NCBI GenBank assembly: GCA_019321725.1
Contig: CM033113.1
Coordinates: 14,384,001-14,448,000 of the forward strand
Direction of reading: 5' to 3'
From: Paulownia fortunei
Taxonomy: Eukaryota > Streptophyta > Magnoliopsida > Lamiales > Paulowniaceae
Length of the DNA: 64,000 nt
In this document: positions 32,831-42,031 of the stretch, piece by piece
Numbering within the stretch: position 1 is the first letter of the stretch
Layout of the letters: each line of letters opens with the position of its first letter
Program-made: the position numbers and the translations under genes
Notes under the pieces: model-generated
Databases searched by the model: none
What the model saw: only the letters and a program-made list of their open reading frames with translations
What the model was told of the DNA's origin: nothing

Positions 32831-33556
32831 GCTATACTGTACTTGAGCTCTTTAATGGCCGATCTGCTGTCTGGATTATCCTCTTCGGAGGAAGAGGAGC
32901 TTAGGCAACAGTTAGAGGACACGTAGCAACGACTGCAATGCTCCCAAGCCCGCACCCATAAGTTGGAAGCAGACCTCGAGGTAGCTCGGGGTAAACACAC
33001 TTCCTTGGAGGAGAGGATAACCGTGGTGGAGCAAGATAGAACCACCATGGAAAATCAAATGATAAAGGTCATTAAGGAGGCTTCTATCTCTCGAGCTGAA
33101 GTTCATGCTACGGGAGTTATAGCAGGTCGAGTGGAGTTGGCCCAGGAGAAAGCCAAATTCCTGCAATCCCTAGAATTCCTTGATCACCTGACCTCTGGGG
33201 CCTTGAATTATTTAATCCATGGGTTCACGCACTGCCTTGGCCAAGTCAAGGAGTTAGGGTATACTGGTTTAGATCCAGACCTGGATTGTGCTGTCGAAAG
33301 TGTTCCCCCTCTTGACAATAGGTCTGCTCCTGTTGTTGACATAGCTGGTCCTTCACAGCCATCAATTGTGCCTACAGTTTCGGGAGATCATTCTGCCCCT
33401 CCATCTCTTGCTCTTCCTCCAACTGTTACTCCTCCAGATTCGACTCACGAGTTTGTCACCCACATCGAGGATGACAGTTCTTCCCCTTCCGAGAATTTAG
33501 ATGATGAGGGTGCTGTTATAGAACCCCTCAGTATTTCTGATTATGGAGTAGAATAG

Positions 33557-33776
33557 GCTGTGTATATTTTTGCAATAGTTTATAATAATATCATTTCATC
33601 TTTATTGTTGTTGTTTTTCTTTATTTTTCCCATGTTTGCAATTTTCTTAGTAATATTCTTCATAATATTTATGATGCACATTCCAGGTTTCACAGTCGAG
33701 CTACATGTCTTAACCATATTCTTGCCTTCTAAAAATGACAATCTAGTTCAGGCAGGCAGAAAATCAAATGTTTTTT
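33557..33776. other. AT-rich spacer between antisense ORF end and tandem array
   Basis: Downstream of the accessory stop codon; T-rich with repeated 'aataatat'. No clear signal beyond possible polyadenylation sequence for the + transcript. Confidence 0.4.
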
Positions 33777-34247
33777 TGAATCATTCCCCAAGGAGGTCGA
33801 TCTCTCCGAACCCTCCAAGGAAACCAAGTAGATCCAGTTTAACTAGCCTTGCTTTAGGATTTTTTCTTGAATCATTTCTCAAGGAGGTCGGTCTCTGCGA
33901 ACCTTCCAAGGAACCTAGGTAGGTCCAGTTCAACTGGCCTGGCCTTAGGATTTTTTCTTGAATCATTCCCCAAGGAGGTCGGTCTCTGCGAACCCTCCAA
34001 GGAACCCAGGTAGGTCCAGTTCAACTGGCCTTGCCTTAGGATTTTTTCTTGAATCATTCCCCAAGGAGGTCGGTCTCTACGAACCCTCCAAGGAACCCAG
34101 GTAGGTCCAGTTCAGCTGGCCTTACTTTAGGATTTTTTCTTGAATCATTCCCCAAGGAGGTCGGTCTCTGCGAACCCTCCAAGGAACCTAGGTAGGTCCA
34201 GGTCAACTGGCCTTGTCTTAGGATTTTTTCTTGAATCATTCTCAATA
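33777..34247. repeat. Tandem array, 91-bp unit x 5 plus partial
   Basis: Units start at 33777, 33868, 33959, 34050 and 34141 with exactly 91-bp spacing; a sixth begins at 34232 and diverges after about 15 bp. Each contains 'caaggaggtcggtctct', 'gaaccctccaaggaac' and 'aggtaggtccag'. It lies in the 3' untranslated region of the Tat element. Open frames crossing it on both strands are by-products of the repeat. Confidence 0.93.
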
Positions 34248-34459
34248 TACCAAGTAAATTCATTTCATTTCTTTTGTCAAAACTTGTTACATATAGAATT
34301 TCTTCATATGGTAAATATTCTATGGTCTCGGTATTTTTTTTCCTTTCTCATCTTCTAGCTCATAGGCACCTCTAGCTATCACCCGAGTTACCTTGTAAGG
34401 CCCTTCCTAATTTGCTTCTAATTTGCCAATTTGTTTCAAAGTATCTGCTCACTGTAGTA

Positions 34460-35330
34460 CTAGATCCCGACCTGAAAATTTCTTATTTTGACCTTCCGAT
34501 AATAACCAGCTCGAATTGTACTTTTGTATGCCTCCATGCAGAGGTATGCCTTCTCTCTTTTCTCATCAATCCAATCTAATGCTTCTCTCATGAGTTCACT
34601 ATTTTTCTTTTCATCATAGCTCTGGATTCGATGAGTTTCCATTCCGATTTTAGCTGGTATAACAGCCTCTGTTCCATATACCAAGCAGAACGGAGTTTCT
34701 CCAGTTATAGTTCTTGGCATCGTACGATATGCCCATAATACCGAATCTAGCTCATCCACCCAACCTCCTCTAGATCTGTCTAGCCTGGTTTTGATTCCTT
34801 GCAATATTATTCGGTTGGTTACCTCCACTTATCCATTGGCTTGAGGATGGGCCACCGAAGTGAAGTGTTGCTTGATCTTCATCTCAGCGCACCAGCTCTG
34901 GATCTTTTTCCCTTGAAACTGAGTTCCATTATCTGATATCAGGTTGCACGGAACCCCATATCTACATACTATGCTTCCCCATAGAAATTTCATGACCTGT
35001 GACTCTGTGATCTTAACTACAGACTCAGCTTCTACCCATTTACTGAAATAATCTACTGCCACTGTTAAGAATTTCCTTTGCCCTATCGGTAGGGGAAGGG
35101 TCCGACAATATCAATTCCCCATTTGGAAAAGGGACAAGGTGAGCTCATGATCTTTAGTTCCTCTGCTGGTCTATGTATCAACGGGGCATGCCTCTGGCAT
35201 TTTTCACATGTTCTAACCAGATGTTGCACGTCCTCTTTCAATGAAGGCTAGAAATACCCAGCTCTTGCCGTTTTACATGCCAGAGCCCGACCTCCACCAT
35301 GGCTTCCACGTCCTCCTTCATGAATTTCTC
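34460..35330 (-). pseudogene. Tat integrase
   Basis: On minus from about 35330: R-E-I-H-E-G-G-R-G-S-H-G-G-G-R (the Cys of the usual G-x-C-G-S-H is Arg), then C-E-K-C-Q-R-H-A for the zinc domain, W-G-I-D-I-V-G-P-F-P, A-V-D-Y-F-S-K-W-V-E-A-E, and L-I-S-D-N-G-T-Q-F. A stop at 34826-34828 replaces the residue before V-E-V-T-N-R (catalytic Glu). The tail has V-L-W-A-Y-R-T-M-P-R and E-A-Y-K-S-T-I-R-A. One frameshift and a few stops. Confidence 0.85.
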
Positions 35331-35756
35331 GCAGTACATAGGCTCCTTCCTCTTGTGATAAACATCTTAAGTATGGTGTAGAATAAGCTCGTTTATATAA
35401 CAAATCATCAATTAGACAACATCTAGTAGCTCGTACCTGGAATCGAACAACTTCTCTTTTATTTTGTGGCAGTTCTCCCTCTTGTAGATATTTCAGGATG
35501 TTGGTCCTCCAGTCATCTTTCTCTTCCATAGAGGCTATTTCTATCACCATACTATGATGGTAGGCTGTTAACAATGTGATTTTTCTAGTCTTGCAATCAG
35601 TGGTAGAACTTGCAATTTTAGAAAGATAATCAACTTTAGCATTTTCCGCCCGCGGTATATGATTTAGATCAATTTTTATAAATTGCTCTTTTAACTAGGA
35701 TACCTGCTCCACATAACTTCTCATTCTTTCCTCCTTGGCTATAAATTCTCCCCAAC
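35331..35756 (-). pseudogene. Tat RNase H to integrase linker
   Basis: The minus frame 35248-35574 reads D-W-R-T-N-I-L-K-Y-L-Q-E-G-E-L-P and A-T-R-C-C-L-I-D-D-L-L-Y-K-R-A, the conserved linker preceding the zinc domain in Tat elements. The stretch 35575-35756 is broken by stops. Confidence 0.7.
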
Positions 35757-35990
35757 CTACTGCATGACCAACTTGGAATCAGAAAAGATACTTAACTGTC
35801 TGACCCCCAGCTCCAAAGCCATCTTCAATCCCCTCACCAATGCCTCATATTCAGCTTCATTATTGGATGTTTTGAACTCAAATCTTACTGCAAATTCCAA
35901 TTCTTCCCCTTTTGGACTGGTTAACACAATACCTGCCCCACAACCGGATATGGTAGCTGAGCCATCCACATGCAGCAACTATGTTTCAGG
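35757..35990 (-). pseudogene. Tat second RNase H (archaeal type)
   Basis: L-H-V-D-G-S-A-T-I-S-G-C-G-A-G-I-V-L, N-N-E-A-E-Y-E-A-L-V-R-G-L and F-S-D-S-K-L-V give the D, E and D catalytic residues. A second RNase H beside the normal gypsy one defines the Tat lineage. The frame stops at 35757. Confidence 0.88.
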
Positions 35991-36059
35991 GACCTCATCT
36001 GTAGGTGTCATTTCTTGCAGAAAATCTGCCAAGGCTTGCGCCTTGATAGCCACCCTTGG

Positions 36060-37519
36060 CTGGTAATCTATGTCATACTCTATCATCTCTACTGTCCATT
36101 TCACCATTCTTCCTCAAGTTTCTGGTTTACCTAGCACCTGCCTCAATGGTAGGTTAGTTCGAATCACTATCTTATGCGATAAGAAGTATGGTCAAAGCCG
36201 TCTAGCAGTCGTTATTAGGGCTAACCCTCCTTTTTCTATCTCAGGATATTTAATTTCCACCCCTCTCAACAATTTACTCACATAGTAGATGGATTTCTGC
36301 TTAGCTCTTTCTTCTCTTAACAACACTAAGCTAACGGCCGACGTCCCTACTGATAGATATACATATAATGTTTCACCTTGCACAGGTTTGGTCAACAAGG
36401 GCAACTCGGCTAAAAATTTTTTTAATTCGTTAAAAGCCCTCTGACATTCCTCAGTCCATTCAAACTTGTCAGCCTTTCTCAGGATTTTAAAGAAAGGCAA
36501 GCTTCTTTCTACTGATCTGGATATGAATCGACTTAGAGCTGCTATCCTTCCCGTAAGCTGTTACACCTTGTTAATACTATTTGGAGGAGCCATATTCTGC
36601 ACTGCTTTTACTTTCTCAGGATTCACCTCTATACCCCTTCCGGTCACCATATAACCCAAGAATTTACCAGACCTAACCCCAAAAGCACACTTAGAAGGGT
36701 TGAGTTTCATACCATACCTCCTAAGGACTCTAAAAGCTTCTGCCAAGTCAGCAATATGAGCTTTAGCCTTTGTACTTTTTACCAGCATATCATCCACGTA
36801 TACCTCCATGTTTTGCTCGAGCTGTTCTTTGAACATTCTATCGACCAGCCTTTGGTATGTAGCTCCTGCATTTTTTAGTCCAAAAGGCATAAGCACATAA
36901 TAATAAGTCCCTATGGAAGTTATAAAGCTTACTTTCTTATGATCTTCAGGTGCTAACATGATCTGAGGTACCCCTGCGAAGCATCCATCATACTTAATAG
37001 CTCACAACCTGAGGTAGAGTCAACCAACTGGTCTATTCGTCGTAACGGGTAATGATCCTTAGGACATGCTTTGTTCAAATCTCGAAAATCAATATACATT
37101 CTCCACTTTTCTTCTATTTTTAGGACCAAAACGACGTTTGACAACCATTCCGGGAATTGGATTTCTCTAATGTGTCCTGCCTCTAGTAATTTCTCTACCT
37201 CTTTCCGGATAACCTTGTCCTTCTCAGGCCCAAAATGCCTCTTTTTCTGCTTGACAGGTTTGTATGCCGGGTCAACATTGAGGTGATATACTGCCACACC
37301 TGGATCAATTCCTTCCAGGTCCCGTGCATTCCATGCAAAGATATCGATGTTATTTCTCAAGAACTGAGTCATGCCATCTGTCAATTCCTGACTTAACTGC
37401 GTGCCAATCCTACTAGTTCTGGTCCCATCCCCCGGTATTAACTCTATATTGATTAATTCCTCATTTGGCATTACATGTTCTTGCTCGACTGAAGGCTTTT
37501 CTGCCTTACTTCTTTTCAT
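36060..37519 (-). pseudogene. Tat reverse transcriptase and RNase H
   Basis: On minus from 37519: the frame includes D-L-E-G-I-D-P-G-V-A, F-P-E-W-L-S-N-V-V-L-V and W-R-M-Y-I-D-F-R-D-L-N-K-A. After a frameshift at 36953-36959 come F-G-L-K-N-A-G-A-T-Y-Q-R-L-V, the intact catalytic box V-Y-V-D-D-M-L-V-K-S at about 36774-36803, and F-L-G-Y-M-V. Then follow the gypsy RNase H, decayed but with Y-Y-V-S-K-L-L, and linker P-R-V-A-I-K-A-Q-A-L-A-D-F. Three point stops (for example at 36192 and near 36560). Confidence 0.88.
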
Positions 37520-37638
37520 AACTTTCAGTGGGGGTTCTCCTTCTGTACTTTATTCTCTTTTAGCTTTTTTCTGCTCAGTCTTTCTAACAGCTTCCACATA
37601 GCACCTCCTAGCCGAGCACTGATCTCCTTCTACCTCTC

Positions 37639-37980
37639 CTACCCTTCATCCACAGAAAATTTCAATTTCATGTGAAAAGTGGACACCACTGCCTGAAAGG
37701 TGTTGAGTGAAGGTCTTCCCAGAATGATGTTATAAGTAGAAAAGAAGTCAACTACCAAAAATTTAACCATCCTAGTCTTACGCATGGGTTCAATACCTAA
37801 GGATATCGGTAGGATGACCTGACCCATTGGATCTACCACTCCTTCACCAAAACCGAATAGGGCTGTATCTACTGGCTGCAATGGTATATCTAGATTCATC
37901 TTCTTATACGCCTCATAGAATAAGACGTCAACTAAGCTACCCGTGTCTACCATTATCCTGGCTACGTTATAGTTAGCCAC
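37639..37980 (-). pseudogene. Tat aspartic protease
   Basis: A-R-I-M-V-D-T-G-S-L-V-D-V-L-F carries the active-site D-T-G-S near 37935-37950; the closing motif Y-N-I-I-L-G-R-P-S-L-N is at about 37705-37735. A clean open frame for 114 codons. Confidence 0.9.
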
Positions 37981-39642
37981 AGTTGTCGTGATGATTAGTG
38001 CATCATTATGTGGTGCCTACAATCCTTTCATATCATGGGGCCCAAATTGGATTATTGGTCCTTCGTTAATTTTATGGACCTCTTCTTTTGGACCTCTTGG
38101 GGTAGATCAGGCGTATGCCTTCCTAGCTGAGTTGAAGTCTCCATCTGTAGGACCTCCTAGAATTATTTGGATGAAACCCCTCGGAGCATGGTATTGGTTT
38201 TCTCCAGGGGCAGCTCCAGCTTTCCCTTCTTTAGTATCTTTTTCTATCCAGGTCGGCCGGGCTTTTTTACACTCAATTATTTCCTTCTTCTCTTCTTCCT
38301 TTACCCAGTCGTCCAGCCATCCCTTTCTTATCATCCTCTCTATCTCGTCTTTCAGATGCCGACATTCTTCTGTATTATGCCCATATTCATTATGGAATGT
38401 GTAGAAAAGATTCGACTTGGGCTTAGTTGGAGCTGCTGAGTGATTATATGGCCATTTTAAGCCCTTATGCTTCACAATAGTCATCAAGATATGTGCCCTT
38501 GGAGTAACCAGGAGAGTGTATTGTCTAGGTTCCCCCGGAACAGGCAAAAGAGGTCGCTCTTCTGGCTTTAGCTTTCTGACAAAACCTCCTCCCTCTTTGC
38601 CTGGCTCTCTTCTATCTCTCTTTCTTTCTCCCTCATCTCTTTTCATTCGCTGAACTTTTTCCATGTTAATATATTTTTTAGCCCGAGCTAACAGGTTATC
38701 AAAACTTCTGGCTGATTTCTTAGCCAACGACCTAAAGAATTCCCTATCCTGCAAACCTTAGGCTAGGGCATTGGAGAGTACCTCCTGCGTGGCTGAGGGT
38801 ACTTCTAAAGCAGCAGCTGTGAATCTTTTAATATAACTTCATAGAGCCTCATTGTCTTTCTGTTTTATACTAAATAAAGTCAATGACGTTTTTTGGTGTT
38901 TCTGAGAACTTGCAAATTAATGCAAAAAGGCAGAACTAAACTCCTCAAAAGAGTTAATTGAGTTGGGGGGCAACTGGCTAAATCATTGTTGGGCTGATTT
39001 TGACAGGGTGGTCAGGAATACCCTATATTTAACCCCATCGAAATACCTGTGCAAGAGAGTTGAATTCTCGAACCTACACAGATGTTCCCATGGGTCCGTG
39101 GTACCATCATAATCATAATTTAAGGACCTGAAGTTGGTTGGTAGGTCGTCCATCATCACTTCCTCAGCAAATGGAATTCCTCTCTTCGTTACTGTATTCC
39201 TTCCCGCCATTTTCATCTTCATCTCTTTTAGTTCATTATGTAAATCTTCCAATTTTTTCGACACATCTGGCTCTTTCATCTTACTCCGGCACTTCTCTGT
39301 ATAACTTTCTTCCAACCTCTCTAGGCGGAGTGATTTTTCTGGTAGCCCTAGCGGTGGTGGTGGTGGAGGATTAGCGTCCCTCCTTCTTAATGCTACATCC
39401 ACCGCAGTTGTGATCAGCTTTGTCAACTTCTCCATAGTAAACTGGCCGGCATTTCCTACTCCAAATTTCGGCACCAAATTTATGCAGGATGCTTGCATAG
39501 TTCGACGCGGTGGAATCCCAGGTGTTACCGGGGGTAGGCTATCATTTTCCCCCCACTCTTGAACCTCTGGATCATAGTTGCACCTGACTGGTGGTGGAGC
39601 TTCACCGGATGTTCCTTCGCCCAGCAATCCTTTTTCTGCCAT
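37981..39642 (-). pseudogene. Tat gag
   Basis: ATG at 39642 (M-A-E-K-G-L-L-G-E-G), close to the PBS. Proline run P-P-P-P-P-P-L-G, a coiled-coil-like K-L-E-D-L-H-N-E-L-K-E-M-K, then capsid motifs N-Y-D-Y-D-G-T-T-D-P-W-E-H-L. Stops interrupt A-Q-Q-*-F-S-Q-L-P-P-N, F-L-H-*-F-A-S-S, E-A-L-*-S-Y-I-K-R-F and A-L-A-*-G-L-Q-D. The nucleocapsid zone has F-H-N-E-Y-G-H-N-T-E-E-C-R-H-L-K-D-E-I. Frame is otherwise mostly conserved, so decay is by single substitutions. Confidence 0.88.
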
Positions 39643-39660
39643 CTCACGTCTTACCTCAAG

Positions 39661-39678
39661 TTCCCACAGACGGCGCCA
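39661..39678 (-). promoter_or_regulatory. Tat PBS
   Basis: On minus, TGGCGCCGTCTGTGGGAA, three bases after the LTR end. This form is common at Tat element PBS sites. I do not assign the tRNA with confidence. Confidence 0.75.
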
Positions 39679-39681
39679 ACT

Positions 39682-40396
39682 TGTAATGCACCAATTGGAA
39701 GAGATGCACGCCAAGTCCTAATCCACTGCTTCTGCTCTCTTTCTCCAGCTGGAACACCTGCATAAAATGCCGGTGTGACCCGATATAAGAGCTCTGACGC
39801 TTAAGTCATTGACAGCCCTTTGGAAGATGATGAAAAACAGATAGATATGTGTATTCTTAATCTCTCCAAAAAATGTAACCTGTGTCATGCTTTGTATTTT
39901 CTTATTTATAGGTGCCAAATAAGGGTAGAAAAGAGATTTGAAACCTCAATTTGTTATAACAGATTACTGTATGGTGCTCATATTCTCTGATTTACCCTCC
40001 TAAAAGATTCCCTGTCGCTTTCTAATTGTAACCCTTTTCTCTTCATTATTTTCGTGAACTTGCCCGATCTGGAGGTCAGTCACCTCCTTAAACTTACCCG
40101 ACCTAGAGGTCAGTCAATCCTATGGACTCGCTCGATCTGTAGATCGGTCAACTCCCTGAACTTATTTGACCTGAAGGTCGGTCAATCCCTTGAGCTCGCC
40201 CGACCTGTAGGTCAGTCAATCCCTTGAACTCATTCGACCTGAATGTCAGTCAATCCCTTTGAACTCATCCTGACTTTTGTCCATCTAGATCCCATCCCCG
40301 TAATTCGAGCTGTGCAAACCCATCCTGACCTAGGTCGCACCAGCTTCATACTTATGACTTGAGCCACATGTGTCAATCCAGACCTATACCACATCA
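39682..40396 (-). repeat. Tat 5' LTR (element sense)
   Basis: 715 bp, partner of 30300-31012. TATAAATAAG on minus at 39901-39910 is the probable promoter. The ~35-bp GACCTG array recurs at about 40061-40270. Confidence 0.88.
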
Positions 40397-41613
40397 ATCG
40401 ATGAGATTATCAACTTCCCTATTAGCTCAAACTCACTAGATATACTTGTTTAGAAGCTTGCTTCTAATGGAATTTTTTCAATAAAATATGTTTAGAGTTC
40501 GATACGACAGAATTGTCTTAAACAACAAATCTGCAAGCTTTTTTGGAATCATATACTGACTCCAACTTCTTCAGTTTTTCTTTGGAGATTATTCATGATT
40601 AGATACCTATCGATGAACGATTATGGGATAAAGGGTTTGAGTTGCCATCTATTTATCTTTGCTGCCATGCGTCTGAAGAATACTTGGCACATTTATTCTT
40701 ACACGAACCTCGGGCTTTATCAATTTGGAGACATTTCTATTCAGTTTTTCACATTTCGTTGCCCAATATAGATGACATAGTTAACTACATTCATGTGTGG
40801 TGTAATTCCAAAAAATTTGGGTAACTACAGACATGTAAGGAATACCCTTCCTTTGTTGATTTTATGGTTCATATGGTGATTTCGAAATGATGACAAACAT
40901 CGAGGCATCAAGTTTTGGTCTCAAACTATAATCATCCAGATACTTCAGCATCTACAGTATTGTGAGAAAATAAATTTGCTTGGGACTAAGTTTTGGAAAG
41001 GTGATTTAATAATTGCTTTTTGGGGGTTTATTGGATATAAAAGGAAAGTGGAAAAGATTTTTTTAGTCCTATGGAAGAGACCTCCAGATAATTAGCATAA
41101 GCTTAATTTTGATGGTTTAAGCAGAGGGAATCCAGGATCTTCGGCAATGGGAGGCATCATAAGGGATTCACACAGTGCTCTAGTTCTAGCATATGCTTCA
41201 TATCTAGGTGACAAAATGAACGTGTTTGCTGAATTGTCTGTGATTTTTGAGGGGCTCGAACATTATTTCAAGAGCAAATTGACTCAAGTCTAGATCAAAA
41301 TTGATGCGGCCTATCTCATTACTATACTTCAAAAATAAGTTATAGGCAGATGGCAACAATAATAGTTACTTGCTAAGTTTCAATTCTTGAAAGGAAAAAT
41401 GAATTTCAAGATATCTCACATATTCAGGGAACTAAACCAAGTTGCGGATTTCCTAGCTTATTATGCTTGTGGGCATAAATCTTCTTTTTTTTTTTGAAAT
41501 AGTTCTAACTATCCTAGAGAGATCAGAGGATTTCTTAACTTAGATAGGTGGAATTTCCCAACTTTAGGTTTAAAGAAAATATAAGGGAGTAGTACTACTT
41601 ATTTAAAAAAAAA
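40397..41613 (+). pseudogene. LINE-1a zinc-binding tail and RNase H
   Basis: Continuation of the LINE after the Tat insertion. 40600-40824 reads I-D-E-R-L-W-D-K-G-F-E-L-P and I-Y-L-C-C-H-A-S-E-E-Y-L-A-H-L-F-L-H, the zf-RVT motif of plant LINEs. About 41100-41330 reads K-L-N-F-D-G-L-S-R-G-N-P-G, V-F-A-E-L-S-V-I-F-E-G-L and I-K-I-D-A-A-Y, the D/E/D of a LINE RNase H. A stop in the last strand and several others. It ends in A-run 41605-41613. Confidence 0.78.
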
Positions 41614-42031
41614 TCCATCATTTTTCTTCAAAAATTCCATCTTTAAGTATTAATTCATTTATCACAAGTTGATAACAATAATTAATATTTCTATACACAC
41701 TCCATAACTAGATTAGAAAAAAAATCAAAATTGCTAGTGGAATTTTGATTTTGTGTTCTTGCTCAAAGTGTAGACTACTTTAAAGGAGAGACGTTTGAAT
41801 CCCTGTGAACTAATTCAGAAAAAAAGGCTGGCAATTGATTTCTTCATACCCTACGACAACCAAAGTGCATAGAAAGGTATAAATTGAAACTTTAATTATT
41901 TTACTGCAACCATTGAAAATTGCGAGATTGTTAGAAATCACCTCAGAGTATTGCTATAATTATTATGGTATGATGTTTTTAAAATTTTTAATTTACCGCT
42001 GTGTATACCCCGGGATCATGCGAATCCAACA
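41614..42031 (+). repeat. Copia-A 3' LTR, distal piece
   Basis: Collinear with 8140-8575 ('catctttaagtattaattc', 'ttgctcaaagtgtagactac', 'gtgtataccccgggatcatg'), ending in CAACA. It closes the nested Copia-A element that begins near 6546. Confidence 0.75.

Larger units (their letters stand above)
31559..33556 (+). pseudogene. Antisense accessory ORF of the Tat element (Transposase_28-like)
   Basis: Runs opposite to gag-pol between integrase and the 3' LTR. ATG 31559 gives M-M-A-D-P-A-N-H-P-A-Y and R-I-P-E-E-F-N-V-V-L-P-G-P-R. After a frameshift near 31700 it reads T-F-F-V-D-Q-L-E-A-D-L-R-F-P-I, F-G-I-P-L-M-Q-L-V-P-N-S-F and Y-E-P-T-H-K-L-W-R-A-F-F. Then follow Y-F-T-S-R-G-A-A-K-F and N-W-I-T-D-L-P, the pattern of the plant 'putative gypsy type transposon' family. 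Introns 32236-32305 and 32761-32830 have GT/AG ends and join the frame exactly. The last exon has an acidic stretch and a coiled coil (L-E-A-D-L-E-V-A-R-G to about 33170), then a Pro/Ser-rich tail ending D-Y-G-V-E. Stops and two frameshifts disable it. Function unknown; 'transposase' is only a family name. Confidence 0.7.
30300..40396 (-). mobile_element. Tat-lineage Ty3/gypsy retrotransposon, 10.1 kb
   Basis: Minus-strand element with LTRs 30300-31012 and 39682-40396, PBS at 39661-39678, gag, protease, RT, RNase H, a second archaeal-type RNase H, and integrase. It also has a long 3' region with tandem repeats and an oppositely oriented accessory ORF. The second RNase H between the RT-RNase H block and integrase is the hallmark of the Tat lineage. 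About 18 of the first 175 LTR bases differ, so it is clearly older than the Athila insertion. Most damage is point stops rather than deletions. Confidence 0.9.
26540..41613 (+). mobile_element. LINE-1 type retrotransposon (LINE-1a), split by a Tat element
   Basis: Non-LTR element on plus in two pieces, 26540-30299 and 40397-41613: DUF4283 ORF1 with zinc knuckle, RT, zinc-binding RT tail and RNase H, ending in a short A-run at about 41605-41613. The two pieces are collinear across the Tat insertion. It sits within a Copia-A LTR, whose segment equivalent to about 7220-8140 is absent, so insertion was accompanied or followed by a ~0.9-kb target loss. No target duplication was seen. Confidence 0.8.

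Noticed and set aside
33560..33922. Plus-strand 120-codon ORF
   Set aside because: Begins right after the accessory ORF stop and runs into the tandem array; hydrophobic start is from T-rich DNA.
33777..34247. CRISPR-like array
   Set aside because: Units are full-length 91-bp tandem repeats without unique spacers; context is a plant retrotransposon 3' region.
33781..34263. Minus-strand ORFs with repeated L-N-W-T-Y-L-G-S-L-E-G
   Set aside because: They are translations of the 91-bp repeats, with identical peptides per unit.
36070..39765. Plus-strand ORFs over Tat gag-pol
   Set aside because: They are antisense shadows of gag, protease and RT, which have domain motifs on minus.
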